DNA from: Planctomycetota bacterium
GTDB taxonomy: Bacteria; Planctomycetota; Phycisphaerae; WQYP01
Direction of reading: 5' to 3'
Assembly (NCBI GenBank): GCA_021785155.1
Contig: JAJYGE010000104.1
Span: 1 to 6,225, forward strand
Length of the DNA: 6,225 nt
This document shows, piece by piece, positions 1-5,614 of the stretch. The notes under the pieces are model-generated. The model was not told where the DNA came from. It saw only the letters and a program-made list of their open reading frames with translations, and did no database searches. The position numbers and the translations under genes were made by a program. The first letter of the stretch is position 1. Each line of letters starts with the position of its first letter.

Positions 1-141
1 AGGGACTGGGAACCGCGGCCATGAACGCGGTGCGACGTCAATTTCCTGTTTTGCGGGAGCCATGAACCGCGCGTATTGGCAACCGGTTAACGCAATAACA
101 CCCACGACAGCAAATACAAAGAAAGAATATCTTCGCAACAT
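1..141 (-). CDS. Lipoprotein, N-terminal part only (runs off left edge)
   Basis: An open frame of 47 codons runs from an ATG at 141 to the left edge with no stop. The translation begins MLRRYSFFVFAVVGVIALTG, followed by Cys21. This is a classic bacterial lipoprotein signal peptide: arginines at 3-4, a hydrophobic core at 6-18, and a lipobox Leu-Thr-Gly-Cys at 18-21, so signal peptidase II would cleave before Cys21. The next residues (QYARFM) carry no Asp at +2. The visible mature part is short, proline-rich and not recognisable, so function is unknown beyond membrane anchoring. The start at 141 gives a signal peptide of normal length but has no clear ribosome binding site. The frame stays open upstream to an ATG at 225, about 11 bases after AAGGA; that start would put some 28 extra residues ahead of the signal peptide. 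The gene follows the 285-1130 pseudopilin by 143 bases on the same strand. Confidence 0.72.
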   Translation of the reverse strand, partial: MLRRYSFFVFAVVGVIALTGCQYARFMAPAKQEIDVAPRSWPRFPVP

Positions 142-284
142 CACGTACACACGTTCAAAACAACTGGGAAGATCAGACTTCCACCCTCGATGGGGGAAAC
201 AAACATTTATCCCATTATACGTCATAACCGAATTATTCCTTACTCCCGCAGTCCCTGCTGATTAAAGGCCAGGACAAGCGGGCA
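142..284. other. Intergenic spacer between pseudopilin and lipoprotein genes
   Basis: This 143-base spacer holds no convincing gene. A TATAAT hexamer on the minus strand (214-219) lies about 75 bases upstream of the lipoprotein ATG at 141, but no good -35 box is placed 16-18 bases before it, so promoter function is only possible. An imperfect inverted repeat around 180-199 (TTCC...GGAA arms, one mismatch) has no T tract after it and is not a convincing terminator. Confidence 0.3.
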
Positions 285-1130
285 TCAGTTCGGCACAACG
301 TTTCCGACCGTTAATGCGTTCATTCCGATGCTGTCGGCGTGGCCATCCAGATACACCGCATTGGCGTAGCCTTCGCCAGTACTATTGAGCATGTGCCGGT
401 AACGGATGCCGCCTAAAGAGGCGTTCGGAAAATCTAGGTTGCCGGCGCCCCCATAACCCGTGGCGGGTATAGTCGTGGTGGGATTGGTGATGTTACCACC
501 TGCCACGTAGGTTCCCAAGTTATTTCCATAGTACCCCCCCGCTTCTTGATTCGGGACATACCACTGCCAGAGCACGAACCAGCCAGCGCCGTCAGCAAAG
601 TCCTGGTTGCAGTCCGCAAACTCAACGAGGTCCGTTGGGTGGCGCACCGAGCCTATCCGGTCACAATAACCATTGGGCCAGAATATATTGGGATTCGCCG
701 CGTAATCTGTCACATATGGGTATGTCATTGGCAAAACACTGCTGGGACACCACCATGTTCCCTTAGCTGCCATCGCCAGTGGTTTCTGGTAGCGTAACGG
801 CAATGAGGGAGAACCACCATTGGCAACGGCCCACTGCTGCGGAATTCCGAGTTGGTAGCAAATCAGCAGGTCGTAGTCACACCCATACCACGGAATATTT
901 TTCCAGCCGTTTTCGCCCTGTTCAATGTTCTCGCCTGGGGGCAACATACCGCCGTAGGTTAACGCGTATTCCTGGGTAATCTGCCCTATAGACCGCAGGT
1001 TTGCCATGCACCCCACGCTTTGAGCCAATTGCCTAGCTTTGGCCAGCGCCGGCAAGAGCAAAGCGATGAGTATGGCGATGATGGTAATCACCACCAGGAG
1101 TTCCACAAGCGTAAAACCGCGACGTTTCAT
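285..1130 (-). CDS. Pseudopilin-like protein with prepilin N-terminus and DGH signature (paralogue 1)
   Basis: This 281-residue protein starts [20 protein letters not shown] prepilin peptidase would cut after Gly5 and N-methylate Phe6; Glu10 is the conserved Glu at mature position 5. A single hydrophobic helix spans about 7-30 and is followed by C-x-A-N-L-R-S-x-G-Q at 41-50. The C-terminal half has a CPSS segment near 128 and a closing signature RYRH(246)-X15-DG(262-263)-HAD. These features match the planctomycete/PVC family of prepilin-type N-terminal cleavage/methylation proteins with H-X-DG C-termini (related to DUF1559), usually about 250-350 residues. They are thought to act at or outside the inner membrane, but their exact role is not established. 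The ATG is preceded by AGGAG at 1137-1141 with a 6-base spacer, which fixes the start. Five or more cysteines are scattered through the protein. It is a paralogue of the 1532-2500 gene. Confidence 0.9.
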   Translation of the reverse strand: MKRRGFTLVELLVVITIIAILIALLLPALAKARQLAQSVGCMANLRSIGQITQEYALTYGGMLPPGENIEQGENGWKNIPWYGCDYDLLICYQLGIPQQWAVANGGSPSLPLRYQKPLAMAAKGTWWCPSSVLPMTYPYVTDYAANPNIFWPNGYCDRIGSVRHPTDLVEFADCNQDFADGAGWFVLWQWYVPNQEAGGYYGNNLGTYVAGGNITNPTTTIPATGYGGAGNLDFPNASLGGIRYRHMLNSTGEGYANAVYLDGHADSIGMNALTVGNVVPN

Positions 1131-1188
1131 AAAAAACTCCTATCCGAGCGTTCAGTGTGAAGGTTTCAGTTTTCAACCGCGTTGAGCT

Positions 1189-1254
1189 AAAAAAAGGGAG
1201 GCCGAGGGTTTTATTTCACCGGCCCGCCCATTGTCACCCATTATCGGCGGCCTC
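1189..1254 (-). terminator. Probable intrinsic terminator upstream of pseudopilin 1
   Basis: On the minus strand GAGGCCG (1248-1254) pairs perfectly with CGGCCTC (1198-1204). CC and then a run of seven T (1189-1195) follow at once. The stem is only 7 base pairs and encloses about 43 bases, within which smaller GC-rich pairings are possible. The T run directly after the GC-rich arm is the main support. It would end transcription from the right before the 285-1130 gene, implying that this gene has its own promoter in 1142-1188. Confidence 0.5.
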
Positions 1255-1321
1255 ATCGGCGAGATCTCCGCCTGGAGAATCGCAGGTACACAGCCTGCAC
1301 CACTTAAGCGGTCACAACCGA

Positions 1322-1459
1322 TCAGTAGCTGGTAAATTCAAAGTTGGTAGCCCGGCCGATGGCACTGCCAAACTGCATACCCACGGCTTTAATCCTTGTT
1401 CCACGGGGCAACGCAATCGGCCGGCCCGATTTAAGTAAAAACGGGCACACCCCTCCCAG
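1322..1459 (-). pseudogene. Probable gene remnant (C-terminal tail of an unidentified protein)
   Basis: Between a TAA at 1460-1462 and a TGA at 1322-1324 the minus strand reads 45 sense codons, including SGRPIALPRGTRIKAVG and then MQFGSAIGRATNFEFTSY before the stop. The alternation of hydrophobic and polar residues and the aromatic ending look like the last beta strands of a folded domain rather than random translation. The only candidate start is a GTG at 1448-1450 with a G-rich stretch too close to serve as a normal ribosome binding site. The simplest reading is the 3' end of a gene whose 5' part was lost, lying between two paralogous pseudopilins; a short intact gene of 42 codons is the alternative. 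The family is not recognised. Confidence 0.35.
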
Positions 1460-1488
1460 TTAACTTACCATAACAACGTTTTCGCCCT

Positions 1489-1496
1489 ACCTCCTT
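1489..1496 (-). promoter_or_regulatory. Orphan perfect Shine-Dalgarno sequence
   Basis: The minus strand reads AAGGAGGT, the full complement of the usual 16S rRNA 3' end, 35 bases after the stop of the 1532-2500 gene. No ATG, GTG or TTG lies at normal spacing; the nearest TTG is 12 bases on and gives only TTG-TTA-TGG-stop. It may be a relic of the lost gene whose tail remains at 1322-1459, or chance. Confidence 0.4.
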
Positions 1497-1531
1497 ATCC
1501 TTAAAATACGAAATTACTTTCACACTGCTGC

Positions 1532-2500
1532 TTAATACTGCTGTATGCTCGTCGGCAATATGGGGTTGGTAAGGTTCATCACCCGTAAGCCGACCTCGCC
1601 GGTTGCGCCCGGTGCCGTAGCCGCCGCACCGGGCACATTGTGGTTGATCGGAATACTCTCCGCATGGCCATCAAAGAACACGGCATTGCCCCAGCCGGAA
1701 GCCGTGATGTTGGAGCCATGCCGGTACCGCAATCCCAGACCCCAGTAGCTGTCGGCCGTCGGGTTATCGTAATTAAATCCCATGCCGGCGTTAAAACCCT
1801 GTGCCGGTATGAGGTAATCAGGCGGTAGGTTATTGAAAAAACCAAAATTCTGTTCATAGTCAAAGGTTGGCAGCCGCGGTGAATTGGATGGCTCGTTATT
1901 TTGACTGGCGTCACCGATGGCTAATATTTGGGCCGGATTGCGCACATTGGAAAGCAGGAAAGTCTGATCCTGAATATTAAACGAACTGTTTCCGCCCGGA
2001 AGATTCAGGATATAAAAGTAATTCGGATTGGCACAGTAAGTACCGTTGTACGAGGGGGGAATGTTGGTGGTCGCATTGAAGATAGTGTCCGCCACCGGCG
2101 GCAGAGGCAAGAGAGATCCCGGGCAGACAAATATGCCACGAAACTTCGCCATGTCCTGTTCATATTGCTGCTTGTTGATCGTTGAAGGCTGTCCAAACCA
2201 TTCGTCAGACAGCGCTTGAGCACTGATTCCTTCATTATTGCAAAACACCAGTACATTCCATGCATTGGTACCATAGTTGTCATGGGTTCCGCCAAAATCC
2301 CACCCCCAGGGAATGGCATTTTCATAGGTGGTTCCATACTCAAAGAGCATCTGGCCTTGTGACCGCAAATTTGCCAGGCAGGCAATACTGACACCTTGCT
2401 GCCGGGCCATGGCCAGCGCTGGCAAAAGCAGGGCGATCAAGATGGCAATAATACTGATGACCACCAGTAATTCGACGAGCGTAAAACCGCGACGTTTCAA
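1532..2500 (-). CDS. Pseudopilin-like protein with prepilin N-terminus and DGH signature (paralogue 2, TTG start)
   Basis: This 322-residue protein has nearly the same first 33 residues as the 285-1130 product ([19 protein letters not shown]; differences Thr/Ser at 16 and Lys/Met at 31). It has the same prepilin cleavage site after Gly5, Glu10, the hydrophobic helix 7-30 and C-x-A-N-L-R-S-x-G-Q at 41-50. The body contains CPGS near 126 and ends in RYRH(261)-X15-DG(277-278)-HAE. After the signature comes a 40-residue Ala/Gly/Pro-rich tail that the paralogue lacks. The start is TTG, chosen because the prepilin motif begins there and AAGGAG sits 7 bases upstream; no ATG fits. The protein is expected to be inserted by Sec and processed by a prepilin peptidase, with the C-terminal domain outside the inner membrane. 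Its specific role is unknown; the neighbouring secreted sugar-binding-type proteins suggest a surface function. Confidence 0.9.
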   Translation of the reverse strand: MKRRGFTLVELLVVISIIAILIALLLPALAMARQQGVSIACLANLRSQGQMLFEYGTTYENAIPWGWDFGGTHDNYGTNAWNVLVFCNNEGISAQALSDEWFGQPSTINKQQYEQDMAKFRGIFVCPGSLLPLPPVADTIFNATTNIPPSYNGTYCANPNYFYILNLPGGNSSFNIQDQTFLLSNVRNPAQILAIGDASQNNEPSNSPRLPTFDYEQNFGFFNNLPPDYLIPAQGFNAGMGFNYDNPTADSYWGLGLRYRHGSNITASGWGNAVFFDGHAESIPINHNVPGAAATAPGATGEVGLRVMNLTNPILPTSIQQY

Positions 2501-2507
2501 GTTTCGA

Positions 2508-2513
2508 CTCCTT
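2508..2513 (-). promoter_or_regulatory. Ribosome binding site deciding the TTG start of pseudopilin 2
   Basis: The minus strand reads AAGGAG, 7 bases before TTG at 2498-2500. The codons after the TTG match the other pseudopilin's ATG start (AAA CGT CGC GGT), so the TTG start is strongly supported. Confidence 0.8.
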
Positions 2514-2552
2514 GGTCAAGAGACATGCAGTTTTCAGTATGCGGTCAACAAT

Positions 2553-2599
2553 CAAAGAAGGAAGGGCCGGGCACATTACATGGGCTGATCGGCCCTTCC
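2553..2599 (-). terminator. Probable intrinsic terminator after the lectin-like gene
   Basis: On the minus strand GGAAGGGCCG (2590-2599) pairs perfectly over 10 base pairs with CGGCCCTTCC (2560-2569), with a 20-base loop, followed by TTCTTTG (2553-2559). It begins 40 bases after the stop of the 2640-4337 gene. The GC-rich stem plus T-rich tail fits an intrinsic terminator, although the T run is interrupted and the loop is long. It lies 60 bases before the TTG of pseudopilin 2, so it could also act as an attenuator or mRNA 3'-end stabiliser. Confidence 0.6.
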
Positions 2600-2639
2600 A
2601 TTATATTCCATTAAGTTGTAATCATTTTTAGTTCCTACT

Positions 2640-4337
2640 TTAGCTCCGAAGAATCTCTTTAGCGCGACGCCTGCCGGGAAGCAGTGAGATAACGCCCAGG
2701 CCAACGATTCCGAAGAACAAACATTCTCCACTGGCTGGCGCAGGTACCGCATATCCGCTGATAGCGAAGATCCCCGTTGAACCAGCTCCGCTAGCCGTGC
2801 CATTGAAGGTGAGGGACTCAAGCGTATCGCCGGATAGGTTCAGGCCATCAGTCACACTGGAACTCCCGTTAAGCATGGCGTTCAAGTCTGCCAGATTAAG
2901 GTACGTTGTATAGAGTTCCGGATTGTTGCTCTGGTACGCGGTATCAAAGGTACCGTTGCCGCTCACCCGATTGAACCCCTGCAGCGCCACCCAATAAGAG
3001 TTACCATCAGGGGTGGTACCGGTGCCGTGCTGGAACCAGTCCGGTGCGCCGTAGTCGGTTGTAGCAGTGATCGCTTGCCCTGTCGGGCCCACAAAGTTGA
3101 GTGTAACGCTTCCAATGCTGTTGCTGTTGGCATTGGCAGAGGCCGCCAATAATGCGATGGCGTTAAATTTGCCCATCTGGCTTAGCGTAAGGGTTCCCGA
3201 CGTTGTTGAACTGTTAAGCAGCAGGGCATTACTGACCGTTGTGCCAGTCCCGACGGTCGGACCAAGCTGGTAGGTGATCGAGTCATTGGTAAACATTCCG
3301 GAAGCAGGCAACCCTGTCCCGGTCGGGGCACCGGAAAGGCCAGCCTGATAGAAATAGTTGCCATCGCTATCAAAAGATTGCTTCGACACGTAGCCTGCAT
3401 AACCGCTCTGGCCATTACCATTAAGCGTAGCGCTATTCGGAACAATCAAATCTTGGTTGTACCCGTTGATGGCAACCGGCACCAGCGATGCTGACGAGAA
3501 ACTGAAATTGCTTATCGTTTGCAACTCACTGGATCCACCCGTTCCGCCAGTAAATCCAACGTAGCCCATCGGACCGCCAAGGATGCTCCCAATCGACTCG
3601 GGAAGATTTACCGTCTGGCTAAAGCTATTGGTCCCCTGCTTGGCCTGAAATGATACAGTGGTACCGCCATCGTAGGAGACGGTAACATCAACCGGCGAAT
3701 TTGCAGCCCGAAAGTTCACCGGTGACGTAGCACTAACGGTCGTTTGGGATTCATTGCCCGTACTTCCCGATGTCTGATAGGCCACTTGGAAGTTCGATTG
3801 GTTATACGTTTCCACCCCGACGCCAAAGCTCTTTGCAGAGGCAGTGCCGCCCGTCGTAAACCCCTTCTGGCTGCCGTTACCATTTAATAAATTGACACCA
3901 GCACTGGTATTTTGAACGCCGAAGTAGAATCCATCCGCCCCGGCACCGCTGGGCGTAACATACTGGAAGGTTGCCGTCCAAGGGGAAATTAACAGTTGTG
4001 CGTTGTTAAACCATGCACTCGATTGCTCGTTGCCATCGGTGGTGGTCAAGGTGAGGGCACCGTTATTGACATTGGGAACACCTGTAGGCGTAGGATTATC
4101 GCCGTTTGCGTTAAAATTCAGCGTCACCGTGCCGTTGCTCTGCGCTATATTTCCCGTGGTTTGGCCGGAGGGATACACGGGACCGGAATTATTGGTCCCG
4201 AACCCAGCCAGAGCCGCCCGCGTTTCGGAAGCCCAGCCAAGCCCCACCCCGATTGCGGCCATCCCCGCTGCCGCCAGTGACAGGCGGAATAATACCCTAT
4301 CCCGCTGTATGGAAATTCTACTGTTTCGCGTAATCAT
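2640..4337 (-). CDS. Exported L-type lectin-like protein with variant PEP-CTERM sorting tail
   Basis: This 565-residue protein has a signal peptide with a long basic N-region (1-18) and a hydrophobic core (19-36), probably cut near SETRA (37-41). Residues about 46-283 resemble the L-type (legume/ConA-like) lectin fold: GADGFYFG at 133-140, GVGVETYN at 172-179, a TVSYDG strand at 219-224, and the closing MGYVGFTGGTGG...NFSF at 257-280, the counterpart of the lectin VGFSAxTG motif. Tyr replaces the Asp that usually follows the conserved Glu. Residues about 286-529 form a second beta-rich Ser/Asn/Thr/Gly-rich domain that I cannot name, opening with INGYNQDLIV and ending FAISGYA. The tail VPAPAS-GECLFFGIVGLGVISLL-PGRRRAK has the PEP-CTERM layout (motif, transmembrane helix, basic end), with PAP instead of PEP. 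Predicted role: extracellular or surface glycan binding after exosortase-type sorting. GGAGAG at 4344-4349, 6 bases before the ATG, supports the start. Confidence 0.82.
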   Translation of the reverse strand: MITRNSRISIQRDRVLFRLSLAAAGMAAIGVGLGWASETRAALAGFGTNNSGPVYPSGQTTGNIAQSNGTVTLNFNANGDNPTPTGVPNVNNGALTLTTTDGNEQSSAWFNNAQLLISPWTATFQYVTPSGAGADGFYFGVQNTSAGVNLLNGNGSQKGFTTGGTASAKSFGVGVETYNQSNFQVAYQTSGSTGNESQTTVSATSPVNFRAANSPVDVTVSYDGGTTVSFQAKQGTNSFSQTVNLPESIGSILGGPMGYVGFTGGTGGSSELQTISNFSFSSASLVPVAINGYNQDLIVPNSATLNGNGQSGYAGYVSKQSFDSDGNYFYQAGLSGAPTGTGLPASGMFTNDSITYQLGPTVGTGTTVSNALLLNSSTTSGTLTLSQMGKFNAIALLAASANANSNSIGSVTLNFVGPTGQAITATTDYGAPDWFQHGTGTTPDGNSYWVALQGFNRVSGNGTFDTAYQSNNPELYTTYLNLADLNAMLNGSSSVTDGLNLSGDTLESLTFNGTASGAGSTGIFAISGYAVPAPASGECLFFGIVGLGVISLLPGRRRAKEILRS

Positions 4338-4393
4338 GATAAACTCTCCAAAAAAACAACTTTGCCGATTATCGCCGTTTCTCTCTCTTCCCC

Positions 4394-4409
4394 GGTGCCG
4401 CGCGGCACC
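4394..4409. repeat. Perfect 16-base palindrome in the leader of the lectin-like gene
   Basis: GGTGCCGCGCGGCACC is a perfect palindrome in the 117-base spacer between the two PEP-CTERM genes. On the minus strand it is followed by GGGGAAGAGAG rather than T residues, so it does not look like an intrinsic terminator. It may be an operator half-site pair or an mRNA hairpin, about 57 bases upstream of the start codon at 4337. Confidence 0.5.
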
Positions 4410-4454
4410 ATCGAGAAGTAAGATCTAAAAGCGACCAGCACAAAGCATTCCATA

Positions 4455-5219
4455 TTACGAATCCCATGGATTGATCGTCTGCGTCCGCGACATCATATTT
4501 CGGCGCTTGGCCAGCAGCAGGCCAATCTCGCCAACCGCCAACAGACCCAGCGCTGATGGTTCCGGAACTGCGCTTACGCTTATGTTGTCCACGAAGGCGG
4601 TCCCCGATACACCTGTTACGACGGGGCCAAAAATGACATCCATAGACTCAGCGCCGACCGGAGCAGAGTATGTTGCCGTTTCCGCGATGAAATGGGCTTG
4701 TGATCCTAATCCGTATCCCACAGACGTTCCATCGCCGGTCCCGAAAAAGAATTGCCCTAAAAACGTACCGCTTTCACTGTTATTAACGGGCGTCGCGTTG
4801 AAGAATCGCACCCAAATCCCTAAACCTTGGGTATTAGTGGTGTCGGTTGGCTCAGTAATATTGCTGAACTCCCAATCCCAGCTAATTGTTATTCGGTTAC
4901 CGGGAATAGCGGCTGCAGAATTATTCAGGAGGTTAACGCCGTACGACCGCAAGGCGAGCATTCCATTACTGTTACCCGCCGTCGCGGTATATTCGCCTGA
5001 GTACGAGCCGCTGGCAGCCGCAAGGTTTGAACGGGACCCGCCACCGCCTATAAACCAATCACTCGGCGTATTTCCAGAGCCGCTCTCGAAGCCACCGTTC
5101 ACAACCACGTTTGCATTCGCCGCCAATGGCACTGCCACCATCCCACCCGCCCACAGCAAAGCCACAGTTCCCACAGCCAAGGCACTCCCGCTTTTTCCAT
5201 TTCCAATACCCATGGACAT
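4455..5219 (-). CDS. Exported PEP-CTERM protein with probable carbohydrate-binding jelly-roll
   Basis: From the ATG at 5219 the product is 254 residues. Residues about 11-36 form a signal peptide ending LAANA|N. The mature part opens with VVNGGFESG and closes with FVDNISVSAV; this frame of NGGFE, a central strand-rich body with ITISWDWEF, and a final F-x-D-N-I/V strand is typical of CBM4/9-like or galactose-binding-like beta-sandwiches in PEP-CTERM proteins, which often bind glycans. The tail is canonical: VPEPS at 218-222, hydrophobic ALGLLAVGEIGLLLA, then KRRN, pointing to exosortase-type sorting. A Glu sits inside the hydrophobic segment, and 13 residues follow the basic cluster, slightly longer than usual. 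An upstream in-frame ATG at 5255 would add 12 residues but has no ribosome binding site, whereas AGGAG stands 6 bases before 5219. Ligand specificity cannot be read from sequence. It is the first intact gene downstream of the LacI fragment. Confidence 0.82.
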   Translation of the reverse strand: MSMGIGNGKSGSALAVGTVALLWAGGMVAVPLAANANVVVNGGFESGSGNTPSDWFIGGGGSRSNLAAASGSYSGEYTATAGNSNGMLALRSYGVNLLNNSAAAIPGNRITISWDWEFSNITEPTDTTNTQGLGIWVRFFNATPVNNSESGTFLGQFFFGTGDGTSVGYGLGSQAHFIAETATYSAPVGAESMDVIFGPVVTGVSGTAFVDNISVSAVPEPSALGLLAVGEIGLLLAKRRNMMSRTQTINPWDS

Positions 5220-5225
5220 AAAACA

Positions 5226-5245
5226 CTCCTGCTCCCCATGGGAGC
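5226..5245 (-). promoter_or_regulatory. Ribosome binding site with adjacent hairpin, start of the CBM-like gene
   Basis: AGGAG (5226-5230, minus strand) is 6 bases before ATG 5219 and decides the start. Directly upstream, GCTCCC (5240-5245) and GGGAGC (5231-5236) form a 6-base-pair stem with a 3-base loop that abuts the binding site, so folding could tune translation; that effect is inferred. Confidence 0.6.
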
Positions 5246-5281
5246 CTCTCAACATACCCGCCGACCGGGCAGGTTACGGGT

Positions 5282-5298
5282 TGCCGCAACACGCGGCA
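5282..5298 (-). repeat. Short inverted repeat in the leader
   Basis: TGCCGC (5282-5287) and GCGGCA (5293-5298) form a 6-base-pair stem with a 5-base loop in the untranslated leader of the 4455-5219 gene. No T tract follows on either strand, so it is probably an mRNA structure rather than a terminator. Confidence 0.4.
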
Positions 5299-5342
5299 GA
5301 ACAAACAATACTGAAACCTACTATTCTGTCAGTGATTCTGCT

Positions 5343-5370
5343 CAACACCTCAATTTTCAACAACACCTCC
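5343..5370. repeat. Direct repeat CAACACCTC, 18-base period
   Basis: CAACACCTC occurs at 5343-5351 and again at 5361-5369, 18 bases apart start to start. The copies lie just downstream of the candidate promoter of the 4455-5219 gene on the minus strand. Regularly spaced direct repeats can be regulator sites, but with two copies chance is possible. Confidence 0.35.
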
Positions 5371-5395
5371 GGGTTCAAGTGATAAGAAACCCGGA
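5368..5395 (-). repeat. 8-base-pair hairpin near the predicted transcript start
   Basis: TCCGGGTT (5368-5375) pairs perfectly with AACCCGGA (5388-5395), with a 12-base loop. If the promoter at 5410-5437 is used, this stem lies in the first 40 bases of the transcript, a place where hairpins often protect mRNA 5' ends or act in regulation. No T tract follows on the minus strand. Confidence 0.5.
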
Positions 5396-5409
5396 TGACA
5401 TTGTTTATT

Positions 5410-5437
5410 AGTATACGCACTATAAAATTAAATGCAA
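5410..5437 (-). promoter_or_regulatory. Candidate sigma-70-type promoter for the CBM-like gene
   Basis: On the minus strand TTGCAT (5432-5437), a 16-base AT-rich spacer and TATACT (5410-5415) form a plausible promoter. The -10 matches consensus at 5 of 6 positions, the -35 at only 3 of 6. Transcription would start near 5403 and leave a leader of about 180 bases before ATG 5219. Confidence 0.35.
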
Positions 5438-5591
5438 GTACAAAATAATTTTTACATTTTTTTCTATTATGGGTCCCCGCATCAGCCCCTTTTTCCATGT
5501 ATAAAACCATATTATTCGCATTATTTGAGCCTAAATAAATGGAGAAAATTAAATCTCTGGAATCATTATTACACCATTTACATTCATAAGT

Positions 5592-5614
5592 TAATATATT
5601 ATATTTATATATTA
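5592..5614. repeat. AT-only inverted repeat
   Basis: TAATATAT (5592-5599) and ATATATTA (5607-5614) are perfect inverted arms around a 7-base spacer. The whole element is A/T. It overlaps the edge of the palindrome at 5612-5627. It could be an easily melted or bent site; low complexity makes chance symmetry likely. Confidence 0.35.

Larger units (their letters stand above)
1131..1531. other. 400-base gap between the two pseudopilin genes
   Basis: No intact gene is supported here. Reading on the minus strand from 1531, the gap holds an orphan full-length Shine-Dalgarno sequence (1489-1496), a 46-codon open frame that looks like the tail of a lost gene (1322-1459), a stretch dense in short dyads (GCAGG/CCTGC at 1282-1298, GAGATCTC at 1261-1268), a terminator-like inverted repeat with a T run (1189-1254), and the leader of the 285-1130 gene. 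The plus-strand frame at 1157-1438 lacks a ribosome binding site and recognisable content. Confidence 0.55.

Noticed and set aside
62..265. 67-codon plus-strand frame at the left edge
   Set aside because: It overlaps the lipoprotein signal peptide on the other strand and has no motif of its own.
1415..1431. Inverted repeat AATCGG/CCGATT as a terminator
   Set aside because: The stem is 6 base pairs with no T run on either strand, and it lies inside the probable gene remnant.
5219..5255. Upstream ATG at 5255 as the start of the CBM-like gene
   Set aside because: It lacks a ribosome binding site, adds charged residues ahead of the signal peptide, and the AGGAG site fits the ATG at 5219.
4471..5382. 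303-codon open frame on the plus strand
   Set aside because: It is antisense to the well-supported CBM-like PEP-CTERM gene over almost its whole length, is rich in Pro and Ser as expected of a shadow frame, and has no ribosome binding site or recognisable motif.
5477..5505. GC-rich patch followed by T on the plus strand as a terminator
   Set aside because: Only about 3 base pairs of stem can form, and no plus-strand gene precedes it.
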